A stretch of 54,735 nt of DNA. Origin: Gemmatimonadota bacterium (lineage in GTDB: Bacteria; Gemmatimonadota; Gemmatimonadetes; Gemmatimonadales; GWC2-71-9). The DNA is taken from assembly GCA_024641735.1 (NCBI GenBank), contig JAHECN010000004.1, forward strand, positions 1 to 54,735, given 5' to 3'. Of the stretch, positions 15,709 through 24,660 are shown piece by piece. Made by a program: the position numbers and the translations under genes. Positions within the stretch are counted from its first letter, which is position 1, and each line of letters starts with the position of its first letter. Under the pieces are notes generated by a model, which worked only from the letters and a program-made list of their open reading frames with translations, did not search any database and had not been told where the DNA came from.

Positions 15709-17498
15709 TCGATCCGCTCCGCGAGGTCGCGTGCCGCATCCAAGTCGGCGGTCAGTGACCCCGCCTCGTTGCGCCCCACGGACATTCTCAGCAACCCCAC
15801 CCGCAAGGTGTCGATCGCCGCGACCGAGTGCTGCAGTCGCGCGGCCCATTGCCCGGATGCGCCAGCCGCGATCTGCTGACGCGCATGCTCCGCCTCCCGT
15901 TCGAGGCGCTGCACCACTTTGGGAAGATCGGCAAAATTGCGACGGACCGAATCCGGCAACGCCGCGAAGAGGCTCGCGGTCACATCGCCAAGCGCCACTT
16001 CGGTCGGACGCCACGCGGCCCACGTGGGGTCGGTCCCTCGGCGCAGGCCAATCCCCGCGATCTTCGTCATCACCTCGCCAAACGGTCCATTCCACATCCA
16101 TTTGCGGAGCCGCGCGAAGGAATCGACCGGCCGCACGCGCCGACCAGGAAAGATCAGGCCGAAGAGCGCCCCACCCACGGTCATCATCGTGCCGAGTCCG
16201 AAGAGCCCGAAGGCGGCTGCGGCTTCTGGCCGTGTGCTCGCCACCAACGCGCCGTACGCCATCGCGCCCAGCGCCGTGGTAAAGCCAGCGTATGTGAGGC
16301 CACGCACCGCGCGCGGAATCCAGTGGACCGGCCGCGCCACCTCATACCGGAGCTCTTCTTCGCGTCGCACCAAGGCGACGCCGAGTCCGTGACGCAACTC
16401 TTCGAGTGTGACGCCAGCTTCGAGTGCCCGACGTGTCTCGAGGATGCGCCACTTCCCATGGCCGATCCACGGCAGTGCCGTGGAAAAACCACAGAGCGCA
16501 ATGAAGAGCGAGGCAGAGAGGGGCCGCACCGGCAATTGTGAGGAGGCCACGAAGACCATGGTCCCGATGCCGTAAAAGAAGAGCGACCAGATGACGTAGA
16601 GCCCCTTCAGCTCGCGACCACGCTCGACCCACACCCGGACCGGGACTGGCAACTCCTGCGTCAACGCCCGCGGCGGTTCAAGGGCGTCCGCCATGGCCTC
16701 CGCGGTGACGAAGCGGTCGTCGGGATTCTTGCTGAGTGCCCGGTCGATGGCGGCGGCCAAGGCCGGACGCAGCTCAGGAACGACATTCAGCAATGGCGCC
16801 GGACGCTGAGTCAGGTGCTGTGCCAGCAACTCAGCGGCGTTGCCAAGAAACGGTGGACGGCCGGCGAGCATGTGGAAGCCCATGGCACCGAGCGCGTAGA
16901 GATCGCTGCGGCCATCAACGACATCGCCAGCGGCCTGTTCGGGGGCGACATACTCCGGCGTGCCCACGAGGCGACCAGGTAACGCCGCGTCATCCTGCAG
17001 AATCGCGATGCCGAAATCGGTCACCAGCGCACGAATTCCCTCACCTTCGAGGAGGATGTTGTCGGGTTTGATGTCACGATGAATGACGCCTTGCGCGTGC
17101 GCGTACGCCAACGCGTAGGCCACGTCGCGCAGGATCGCCCCGGCGGCCGAAGGGGCGAGGCGTCCCGTGCGACGCAGCCGGTCGCCCAGCGATTCCCCGG
17201 CCACATAACGCATCGCATAGAAGACGTATTCGCCGACCTCTTCGACGGCGTGGATCGGCACGATGTTCGGGTGCGCCAGCCGCGCGGCCATGCGTGCTTC
17301 CCGGAGGAACGCGTTCCGACGTTCCGGGATGCGGGCCATCTCAGGCGGCAACAGCTTGAGGGCGACCGGGCGATCGAGTTGGACGTCACGCGCGAGAAAG
17401 ACAATCCCCATCCCCCCGCGACCCAATTCCCGTTCCAGCGAATAGCGCCCGGCAAGGACCGCCTGGAGCGCCCAAAAGAGTTGGTCGGGAGATGTCAT
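15588..17498 (-). CDS. PknB-type Ser/Thr protein kinase with membrane region
   Basis: A 636-residue Hanks-type kinase. The N-terminal domain (about 18-275) has the glycine loop ELGRGGMGIVFLARD, the ATP lysine in VALKLL, catalytic loop VIHRDIKPDNILL, TDFG, and the GTPEYVAPEQ activation segment. A stretch of four hydrophobic segments follows (about 305-450), then a soluble C-terminal part of about 180 residues with possible coiled coil (VVQRLEREAEHARQQ). No PASTA or beta-propeller sensor domain is seen. The final ~40 codons run antisense through the PAP2 gene. It is divergent from the czcCBA operon across a 122-base gap that shows a possible TATACT -10 at 17563 but no convincing -35. Confidence 0.93.
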   Translation of the reverse strand: MTSPDQLFWALQAVLAGRYSLERELGRGGMGIVFLARDVQLDRPVALKLLPPEMARIPERRNAFLREARMAARLAHPNIVPIHAVEEVGEYVFYAMRYVAGESLGDRLRRTGRLAPSAAGAILRDVAYALAYAHAQGVIHRDIKPDNILLEGEGIRALVTDFGIAILQDDAALPGRLVGTPEYVAPEQAAGDVVDGRSDLYALGAMGFHMLAGRPPFLGNAAELLAQHLTQRPAPLLNVVPELRPALAAAIDRALSKNPDDRFVTAEAMADALEPPRALTQELPVPVRVWVERGRELKGLYVIWSLFFYGIGTMVFVASSQLPVRPLSASLFIALCGFSTALPWIGHGKWRILETRRALEAGVTLEELRHGLGVALVRREEELRYEVARPVHWIPRAVRGLTYAGFTTALGAMAYGALVASTRPEAAAAFGLFGLGTMMTVGGALFGLIFPGRRVRPVDSFARLRKWMWNGPFGEVMTKIAGIGLRRGTDPTWAAWRPTEVALGDVTASLFAALPDSVRRNFADLPKVVQRLEREAEHARQQIAAGASGQWAARLQHSVAAIDTLRVGLLRMSVGRNEAGSLTADLDAARDLAERIDYLVAGSDEVASLLDRDPGSSDQSSTHAVPKKSAPMTSLG

Positions 17499-17620
17499 TC
17501 AAGACCATACGGGATGAGGTGGTCCAGAGTGTCGGGACCCCCCAAGAAAACCCGATCTGGCCTATACTTCCATGATTCCGTGCTACTGCAGCCCATTTCT
17601 TCGAAACTGCCGGGGCCCTG

Positions 17621-18844
17621 ATGCTCGTGCTGCTCCTCCCACTGCTATTCCAAGACACGCTTCGCCTCGACGCGAACACCGCGTTGGCGCGCGCCGTGGA
17701 GCGGGCCCCGACGATCCTGGCTGCCGCCGCCCGCACGCGGGCAAGTGCGGCGGCTGGGAGCGAGGCCGGCCGGCTGCGCAATCCGCAGTTGGCCTTCCTT
17801 GCCGAAAACCTCGGCGCCCAACGCCAGGTCACCGGTGCGGATGGTCTGCGGGGAATCGAGGGACAGGTCACACTGCAGGGGCATCTCCCGATCGGCGGCG
17901 ATCTCGGCGCGGCACGGCGTGGGGCCACGGCCCAACTCGATCTCGCCACCGCCGATGCCGCCATGGTCGAGCAGGAATTCCGTGGTCATGTGCTCCTCGC
18001 GATCGCGACACACGATCGCAGTCATGCGTTGTTGCGGGAGGCCACCGCCGAAGCGAATGCCATGGCAACGTTCTCGGCCGCGATGACCGCGCGTGCGACA
18101 GAAGGACGTTCTTCCGATGGTGAGGCGGCGCGCACCCGCACGGAAGCGGTCATGGCGGCATCGCATCTCGCCCGCCGTCGCGCGGACGTGGCGTCCGCCG
18201 ATGCGGTGCTCGCGGCGTCGATCGGACTCACGCCCGGGACACTGCTCCGCGTCACGCCACCGCCTGCCTGTGTGCCGTCTGTGGCGGGCGAGGCGATCGC
18301 GGTGCAGCAGGCGACGGCGAAGATCACGCTCGCCGACGCGCTCGCGGATCAGGCCGCGGCGAGCCGGATTCCTGATTTGGCGCCGATCGTCGGGCTTCGG
18401 CGCAGCGGCACCTTCAGTGGCCTGCTTCTCGGATTGTCGTTCGACCTCCCATTCTTTTCGACCGGTGGCGGCAGTGTGGCGGCTGCGCGCGCCGAGGCCG
18501 AGTCTGCTCGGTCGGAAGCGACAGCGGTCTCGTTGGAGCGCGACGCCGCGATGGCCGGTGCCCGACAGGCGCTGCGCGAGCTCGACGTCATGGCGTCACA
18601 GTACGGGGCGACCTGGGAATCGGACCTCTCGCGTGCTGTTGCGGCAGCTGAGGCGCGCTGGCGCGAAGGGCAGGGGACGCTGGCAGAGCTCTTCGATGCG
18701 CGCCGCGCCCGGGTGGCGGCGCGTGAGGAACACGCCGTGTGGCAACTGCGCCGGATCGCCGCGCGTATCGCACTGGCACGCGCCAGCGGGGACGAATTGA
18801 CGACCTCACTCTTGATGGACGAATGCACTGGAGCCGCACGATGA
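17621..18844 (+). CDS. czcC: Outer-membrane efflux protein, TolC/CzcC type
   Basis: A 407-residue outer-membrane factor. A short hydrophobic leader (MLVLLLPLLF) precedes two long alanine- and arginine-rich helical repeats typical of the TolC barrel-and-tunnel fold, with RNPQLAFLAEN near the first beta strand. It forms the exit duct of a tripartite pump with the next two genes. The symbol is by operon context with a CzcA-type pump. Its stop overlaps the start of the fusion-protein gene as ATGA. Confidence 0.85.
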   Translation: MLVLLLPLLFQDTLRLDANTALARAVERAPTILAAAARTRASAAAGSEAGRLRNPQLAFLAENLGAQRQVTGADGLRGIEGQVTLQGHLPIGGDLGAARRGATAQLDLATADAAMVEQEFRGHVLLAIATHDRSHALLREATAEANAMATFSAAMTARATEGRSSDGEAARTRTEAVMAASHLARRRADVASADAVLAASIGLTPGTLLRVTPPPACVPSVAGEAIAVQQATAKITLADALADQAAASRIPDLAPIVGLRRSGTFSGLLLGLSFDLPFFSTGGGSVAAARAEAESARSEATAVSLERDAAMAGARQALRELDVMASQYGATWESDLSRAVAAAEARWREGQGTLAELFDARRARVAAREEHAVWQLRRIAARIALARASGDELTTSLLMDECTGAAR

Positions 18845-19947
18845 TCCGACACGCGAGATTGGTCTTCCTTGCCGCGCTTACGGCGTGCGCCGGCTCCACG
18901 CCCGATCAACCGGCCGAAAGTGCCGTGCCCGCAGGAAGTGTGGAGCTGAGTGACGCGCAGCTGACGACAGCCGGTCTAGCGTTCGACACGGTGCGGCTCG
19001 AGTCGACGGCGATCCCGCTCGCGGTCCCCGGCACGATCGGCACGCCGGAGCCGAACACGGCGCATGTTGGAGCCATCGTCCCAGGCCGCATTGAGGCGGT
19101 GATGGTGCTTCCCGGCGATCGCGTGCGTGCGGGTCAGGTGTTGGTCAAAATCCACTCGCACGAACTCGCCACGGCACGTCGCGATCTGGAGTCGGCGGCT
19201 GCCGCATCCTTTGCCGCGAAGGCCGCGTTGGATCGCTCCACGCGACTGCTCTCCGCGGGTGCCGTCGCGCGGGAAGAAGTGGAGCAGCGTGAGGCGACCT
19301 TTCGGGCTGCCGAGGGCGAGCGACTCCGCGCCGCCGAGATGGTCGAGCACTTGCACCCGGATGGCGATGATGTCGCGATTCGTGCACCGCGTGACGGCGT
19401 GGTGTTCTCGGTCTCAGCACACCTGGGAGAGGCCGTCTTGGAAGGCGCCCCACTCGTGGAACTGGGTGATGACTCCACGCTCTGGATGACCGCCTGGGTG
19501 CCCGAGGCTTCGGTTGGGCTGCTCCAGAGCGCGCAGCAGGTCCGCATCACCGTCGCGGCACTCCCGGGCGATACGATCGCCGGTCGGGTGGTGCGAACGG
19601 GTGGTCGCCTCGATGCCGAGCGTCGGGCCGTGGAGTTCCGGGTCGCGCTGCAGCGGCCTCCCGCTGCCGTGCGGCCGGGAATGTTTGCCACGGTGCACAT
19701 CGAGGGTGGTCAGCGCCTCGAGCGGGCGATCCTTCCCGCCGAAGCGGTGCAGCGCGTCGATGCGGGGGCGGAAGTGTATGTGGTCGATGCGCCGAACCGA
19801 TTCCGGCGCTTCCCAGTGACCGATGCCGTGACGCTCGCGGATGGGCGGGTTGCCGTGCGTGGGTTGCTCGCGGGGATGGTCGTCGTCGGTCGCGGCGCGT
19901 ATTTCGTGCGCTCCAGCCTGGACGCCGAGGCTCCTGAACATGATTGA
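18841..19947 (+). CDS. czcB: Periplasmic adaptor (membrane fusion) lipoprotein, CzcB type
   Basis: A 368-residue adaptor. The lipobox LTAC puts the lipidated cysteine at residue 16, so it is anchored by lipid. It then shows the barrel-sandwich half motif GRIEAVMVLPGDRVRAGQVL, a hairpin of about 80 residues, the second half ending DGVVFSVSAHLGEAVLEGAPL, and beta-barrel and membrane-proximal domains. It bridges the RND pump and the outer-membrane channel. No N-terminal histidine-rich metal loop is visible. ATG 18841 was chosen because of the signal peptide and the 4-base overlap with czcC. Confidence 0.88.
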   Translation: MIRHARLVFLAALTACAGSTPDQPAESAVPAGSVELSDAQLTTAGLAFDTVRLESTAIPLAVPGTIGTPEPNTAHVGAIVPGRIEAVMVLPGDRVRAGQVLVKIHSHELATARRDLESAAAASFAAKAALDRSTRLLSAGAVAREEVEQREATFRAAEGERLRAAEMVEHLHPDGDDVAIRAPRDGVVFSVSAHLGEAVLEGAPLVELGDDSTLWMTAWVPEASVGLLQSAQQVRITVAALPGDTIAGRVVRTGGRLDAERRAVEFRVALQRPPAAVRPGMFATVHIEGGQRLERAILPAEAVQRVDAGAEVYVVDAPNRFRRFPVTDAVTLADGRVAVRGLLAGMVVVGRGAYFVRSSLDAEAPEHD

Positions 19948-22900
19948 ATGGATCATTGGCGCTTCGATCCGGAGGCGTGGCCTCGTCCTCGGGAGTGTGG
20001 CAGTACTCCTGAGTGTGGGGATCTGGGCCTTCGCCACGATTCCGTTCGAGGCGTTCCCGGATCTGACCGCGAATAGCGTGAATGTGATCACCGAATCACC
20101 GGGACTGGCGCCGCAGGAAGTGGAACAACTCGTCACCTTCCCGATCGAACGTGCGCTGCTTGGTCTGCCCAACGCGACGGCCGTGCGCTCCATTTCCAAG
20201 TTCGGACTCTCCATCACTTCCGTCGTCTTCGAGGATGCGGTCGACCCGTGGTTCGCGCGCCAGGTGGTGTCGCAGCGACTCTCGGATGTGAACGCGATGT
20301 TGCCACCCGACGTCGCACCACTTCTGGGGCCACCCTCCACCGCCATGGGAGAGGTGTTCCAGTATGTGCTGACATCGAGCACCGTCGAGTGGGATGCGAC
20401 AGCCCTCAAGACGCTCCAGGACTTCACCATTGCCCCGCAACTGCGGACGATCGCCGGGGTGGCCGAAGTGAACTCCTGGGGCGGGCAGACGGAGCGGATC
20501 GACGTGGTGGCAGATCCGGCACGCTTGGCGGCGGCTGGGCTGACCCTGCGTGATCTCGAAGACGCGGTGGCACGGGAGAACATGAACTTCGGCGGCGCGT
20601 CGATCGAATCGCGGCAAGAGCGCTTCGTGGTGCGTGGGCTCGGTCGGTTCCAGCGGGCTGAGCAAATCGCGGAGATCCCCGTTGCCGTGGCCGGTGTGAC
20701 CCCGATCCGCCTCGGCGATGTGGCGACCGTGGAACGCGGCGCGCTCCCGCGCGATGGAGCCGTCACCGCCAACGGACAGGGGGAAGTGGTCAGCGGGATG
20801 GTGATCATGCGGAAGGGCGAGAATGCCCAGCAAGTGATGCGGGGCATCGCCGAGCGCGTGACGGTCATCGAGCAGTCACTCCCCGCAGGTGTCACGCTGG
20901 TGCCGTTCTACGATCAGACCCAACTCGTCCGTCGCACCACGCAAACCGTCGAGAAGAACCTCCTCCTCGGTGGCGCGCTGGTCGTCGCCATTCTCTGGCT
21001 CTTTCTGCGGAATACCGCGGCGGCATTGATCGTCGCCTTGGTGATTCCGCTCTCGATGCTCTGGGCGTTCATCGCCATGCGCATCTTCGGGTTCTCCGCC
21101 AACTTGATGTCCCTCGGGGCGCTCGACTTCGGTCTGCTGGTGGATGGCTCCATCGTGTTGATCGAGAACGTCATGCGCCGAGCGCACGGCAAGGTCTCGG
21201 ACACGGACCCGTCCGAGAAGATTCGCTCGGCTGCCGTTGAAGTCGGGCGACCGATTCTCTTCGGGATCGCGATCATCGTGGCGGTCTATCTCCCGATCTT
21301 CGCGCTGGAAGGGACGGAACGGCGCATGTTCGTCCCGATGGCGTTCACGGTGATGGCGGCGCTCCTCGGCTCGCTGTTGCTCGCACTCACGGTCGTGCCC
21401 GCCGCGGCACGGACGTTCCTCGCGCGCGCCGTCGAGCCGGAGTGGCCCGCCTTTGAGCGGTTGCGGGTCCGGTACGAGCAGTTGATCGCCGGCACCCTGC
21501 GACGAGTGCCTGTCATTCTGGCGATGGGTGTGCTCGCGACGGGAGCGGCGCTCTTCGCGTTGTCGCGCCTCGGCACCGAGTTCATGCCGCGTCTGGATGA
21601 GGGGAGTGTGCTCGTGATGTCGCAGCGCCTTCCCGCCACGGCACTCTCGGAAGGGATCGTGTTCAGTGGGATGATCGAGCGCGCGCTCGGTGCGCTGCCC
21701 GAGGCCAAGACCGTGGTCACCAAGTTGGGACGACCCGATCTGGCGACGGAAGCGATGGGAACGTACGAGTCGGATACCTATGTCATCCTCACGGACAAGA
21801 GCGAATGGCGCTCCGGTGGCAAGCCCGCGTTGATCGAGGCGATGGATTCCGTGTTGCACAACATCCCTGGTCTCTCCGTGGCGTTCACGCAACCGATTCA
21901 GATGCGTCTCGATGAAGCCGAAACCGGCATTACCACCGATGTCGGTGTGCAGCTCTTCGGGAGCGACGCCGACACGCTGGCACGCGTTGCCGAGCAGATC
22001 GAACGACTCCTGCTCGGGGTCGACGGTGCTGGCGACGTCAAGACGATCGCGGCCTCTCGCATGAAACAGGCGGTCGTCACGCTGGATCGGCAGCGGATGG
22101 CACCGCTCGGACTCTCCGTGGAGGATGTCGGGGGCGAGGTGGAGCGCGCCTTGGGTGCGGGGGAGGCCGGCGTCTTGATTGACGGCCCACGCCGCGTCCC
22201 GATCACGGTACGCCTGCCCGATGCCCAACGTCTCGATCCCGATCAGCTCGCGGCACTTCCCATTGGCCGGAGCCGCGGCGTGGTGGTCCCGCTTGGTGCG
22301 GTGGCGGATGTGGCGGTCGTCGAGGCTCCCGAGGCGTACGCGCATGAGGGTGGTCAGCGCATGGTCGTGATTGGCGCCAACATTCGCGGGCGTGATGTGG
22401 GCTCGTTCGTCAAGGAGGCGGAACAGTTGATCGCGCGGACCGTGCCGCTGCCGTCGGGGTACCACACGGAATGGGGCGGGCAGTATCGCCACCAGCAGAC
22501 GGCGATGTCCCGCCTGCGCCTCCTCCTGCCGGCCGCGATCGTGGGGATCATGGCGATGCTCTACCTCGCGTTCGGCACCTGGCGCCACGCGATCCTCATC
22601 ATGGCCAACGTCCCGTTCGCGCTCGTCGGGGGCGTGGCGTCCCTCTGGATCATGGGACTCAATCTCTCGCTTTCGGCGGCGATCGGATTCATCGCCCTCT
22701 TCGGCATCGCGGTGCTGAATGGTGTCGTGATGGTGACGTCGATCAACGACTTGTTGCGCGCCGGACACGACTTGGACACGGCGCTCCTCCGCGGTGCAGG
22801 GTCGCGGCTTCGCCCCGTCCTGATGACCGCCGCCGTGGCCGGTTTCGGCTTTGTGCCAATGGCGATCTCAACCTCGGCAGGCGCGGAGCTCCAGCGCCCC

Positions 22901-23029
22901 TTGGCCACTGTGGTGATCGGCGGACTGATCACGTCGACCGTGCTGACCTTGATTCTGTTGCCGACGCTCTTCGGGGCGATCGAGCGGTGGCACCGGGCAA
23001 GAGAAAAGGCCCACGCGACCATCGCGTGA
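19940..23029 (+). CDS. czcA: Heavy-metal efflux RND pump, CzcA family
   Basis: A 1029-residue inner-membrane pump with twelve transmembrane segments and two large periplasmic loops. TM4 carries the heavy-metal signature DFGLLVDGSIVLIEN (about residues 396-410), which separates HME-RND proteins from drug exporters. The N-terminal FEAFPDLTANSVNV and the gating segment near ITTDVGVQLFGSD are also characteristic. Zn, Co or Cd are the usual cargo of this DFG/DG class, while copper or silver pumps differ in TM4; the exact ion is not certain. ATG 19940 overlaps the czcB stop by 8 bases. The stop lies inside a strong terminator hairpin. Confidence 0.93.
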   Translation: MIEWIIGASIRRRGLVLGSVAVLLSVGIWAFATIPFEAFPDLTANSVNVITESPGLAPQEVEQLVTFPIERALLGLPNATAVRSISKFGLSITSVVFEDAVDPWFARQVVSQRLSDVNAMLPPDVAPLLGPPSTAMGEVFQYVLTSSTVEWDATALKTLQDFTIAPQLRTIAGVAEVNSWGGQTERIDVVADPARLAAAGLTLRDLEDAVARENMNFGGASIESRQERFVVRGLGRFQRAEQIAEIPVAVAGVTPIRLGDVATVERGALPRDGAVTANGQGEVVSGMVIMRKGENAQQVMRGIAERVTVIEQSLPAGVTLVPFYDQTQLVRRTTQTVEKNLLLGGALVVAILWLFLRNTAAALIVALVIPLSMLWAFIAMRIFGFSANLMSLGALDFGLLVDGSIVLIENVMRRAHGKVSDTDPSEKIRSAAVEVGRPILFGIAIIVAVYLPIFALEGTERRMFVPMAFTVMAALLGSLLLALTVVPAAARTFLARAVEPEWPAFERLRVRYEQLIAGTLRRVPVILAMGVLATGAALFALSRLGTEFMPRLDEGSVLVMSQRLPATALSEGIVFSGMIERALGALPEAKTVVTKLGRPDLATEAMGTYESDTYVILTDKSEWRSGGKPALIEAMDSVLHNIPGLSVAFTQPIQMRLDEAETGITTDVGVQLFGSDADTLARVAEQIERLLLGVDGAGDVKTIAASRMKQAVVTLDRQRMAPLGLSVEDVGGEVERALGAGEAGVLIDGPRRVPITVRLPDAQRLDPDQLAALPIGRSRGVVVPLGAVADVAVVEAPEAYAHEGGQRMVVIGANIRGRDVGSFVKEAEQLIARTVPLPSGYHTEWGGQYRHQQTAMSRLRLLLPAAIVGIMAMLYLAFGTWRHAILIMANVPFALVGGVASLWIMGLNLSLSAAIGFIALFGIAVLNGVVMVTSINDLLRAGHDLDTALLRGAGSRLRPVLMTAAVAGFGFVPMAISTSAGAELQRPLATVVIGGLITSTVLTLILLPTLFGAIERWHRAREKAHATIA

Positions 23030-23036
23030 GCCTTTT
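23004..23036. terminator. Bidirectional terminator overlapping the czcA stop
   Basis: AAAAGGC (23004-23010) pairs with GCCTTTT (23030-23036), and CACGCGA (23012-23018) with TCGCGTG (23022-23028), around a CCA loop with a single C/A mismatch. The A-run and T-run give U-tracts on both strands. It sits between czcA and the convergent peptidase gene. The czcA TGA (23027-23029) is within the right half of the stem. Confidence 0.88.
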
Positions 23037-23059
23037 GGAGGGCGGAGCCACCGGATCGG

Positions 23060-24538
23060 TCAGGGGCGCTTCGAGTTGTCCGGGCCGCCGTAGGTCGCTT
23101 CGGTGAGTGATGGTTCGGATGGGATCACGACGCCGTCCGCGCCGAGGGTGCGGAACAGGCTCCACTGGGCCTGCTTGGCCGCCCCGGAGTTGCCGCCGTT
23201 GTAGAGCGCGGCCACGATCAGCGTCCCATCGCTCTGGCCGAGATACCCAACCAGCGAGGAGACGTTGCCGAGCGTGCCGGTCTTGGCGCGGACGACTCCT
23301 GCCTCCGGGAGCCCCGTCTTCAGGGAGCGGAGTGTACCGCTGCCATTGGCAGGGAGGAGGAGAGGGAAGTTGCGACCCGCCGCCGTCTGCGGGAAGTTCG
23401 CCAAGTACGTGGTGAAGACGATCGGGGCGACCCGATCCGACTCTGACAAACCGCTCCCATCCAGCAACTTGACGCCGCTGCTGAGCCCGGTCACCGAACG
23501 GATATGCGCCATCAACTGCTCGGCCGCCCGATCCTGTCCGCCACCCCAGAGGAGCATCAACTCCGCCCCGATATTCAACGACCGGGTGTTCACTTCGTGT
23601 GCGATGGAGTCGAAGGACTGGGACACCACCTCGGCGAGAACGCGCCGTTCACCGAAACCCGGAGCCGCGATGGATGAGGTGCGCTCCCACTCGATGCCGG
23701 CAAGTTGGGTGGCATGGCGCCACGCCGCGTCGAGCACTGCGGTCGGGTCCGTGGCGACGGATTGGTAGCGACGGGCACCCGCACGGCTCCCGATTGTCCC
23801 GCTCACCACGAAGCGCCCGCCGGACTGCGCCGCGATCGAAATGCGGTTCCGGCGCCCGGCAACGGTTCTGGCCTTGTTGGTGATCAGCAGGGCGAGTCCG
23901 GCCGGCGCGTCACCGGCAATCACTGCAGGGGAACCAACCTTGGCTCCCGGCAGTACCGAGAAGGAGACCAGATTTTCGTTGAGGGTGACGGGTCCGATCA
24001 GTGGTGCATAGATCCGGCCCCGGTGCCGGGCCGGCCATGCGGCGGGGAAGATCGATCGCGTCTCGCCGGCTCCGGTCGTCACTGACAACGGACCGACCAA
24101 GCGACGCACACCGATCGTCGCCAGCTGCTGGGCGAGCGTGAGCAGCATCGGTCCGGTACGATCACGGCGTTCCAGGGTCGGATCGCCATTCAATTCGAGG
24201 GCCCAGCGCCCTTCCCAAGCCCCGGTCACCGGATTGACCCGACCATCTCCGATCACCCGGGTGGCCCGGCGGGCATCGGGTCCGACCACGGATCTCGCAA
24301 AACCCGTGGTCAATATCTTGACAGTTGAGGCGGGAATCAGCGGTTCATCGCCGTTCACCGACCAGAGGACGGTGCCATTCTGGTCCGCGACCACCACCCC
24401 CCAGGAGCCGGGCGCAGTGCGGCGAGCCTTGGCGTACCACGCCTCCAGCGCCGACAGGTCGGGCGCAGGCCCCTGGGCCGACCCGACATGTGGGGTCGCC
24501 AGGAGGCAAAGGGCAAGGAGGGCGGAGGGGAGACGCAT
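23060..24538 (-). CDS. dacB: D-alanyl-D-alanine carboxypeptidase/endopeptidase, PBP4 family
   Basis: A 492-residue exported peptidase of family S13 that trims or cleaves peptidoglycan cross-links. A signal peptide ends near residue 21 (VGSAQG). The active-site motifs are SxxK as PASTVKIL (Ser71, Lys74), SxN as RSLNIGAEL near 328 and KTG as RAKTGTL near 430. The SxN here reads SLN instead of the usual SDN, which is accepted in the S-x-N pattern. The large insert between the first two motifs, a hallmark of PBP4, is present. ATG 24538 begins the signal peptide. Confidence 0.9.
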   Translation of the reverse strand: MRLPSALLALCLLATPHVGSAQGPAPDLSALEAWYAKARRTAPGSWGVVVADQNGTVLWSVNGDEPLIPASTVKILTTGFARSVVGPDARRATRVIGDGRVNPVTGAWEGRWALELNGDPTLERRDRTGPMLLTLAQQLATIGVRRLVGPLSVTTGAGETRSIFPAAWPARHRGRIYAPLIGPVTLNENLVSFSVLPGAKVGSPAVIAGDAPAGLALLITNKARTVAGRRNRISIAAQSGGRFVVSGTIGSRAGARRYQSVATDPTAVLDAAWRHATQLAGIEWERTSSIAAPGFGERRVLAEVVSQSFDSIAHEVNTRSLNIGAELMLLWGGGQDRAAEQLMAHIRSVTGLSSGVKLLDGSGLSESDRVAPIVFTTYLANFPQTAAGRNFPLLLPANGSGTLRSLKTGLPEAGVVRAKTGTLGNVSSLVGYLGQSDGTLIVAALYNGGNSGAAKQAQWSLFRTLGADGVVIPSEPSLTEATYGGPDNSKRP

Positions 24539-24598
24539 GAACCTTCTATACGCAAAAGACGTGCGGGAAGTGACGTCGCGATGTGGGACGAAACAGCC

Positions 24599-24660
24599 GA
24601 GAGAGGAGAAAGGAGAGAAGAGAGGGGGTGTCCGACTCCTTTCTCCTCTCTCCTCTCTCT
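24599..24660. repeat. Low-complexity inverted-repeat element E3 (GA/CT arms)
   Basis: A perfect 17-base arm, GAGAGAGGAGAAAGGAG at 24599-24615, is complemented at 24636-24652, with a 20-base centre. CT-rich words continue to 24660. It lies just after the acyl-CoA dehydrogenase stop on the minus strand and before the peptidase start, so it could end the dehydrogenase transcript. Confidence 0.8.

Noticed and set aside
17499-17620. sigma70 promoter for czcC with TATACT at 17563
   Set aside because: No acceptable -35 box lies 16-18 bases upstream, so it was not listed as a promoter.
20876-22768. 630-codon minus-strand frame opposite czcA
   Set aside because: Rich in Arg, His and Glu with no family motif; the RND pump on the plus strand is intact.
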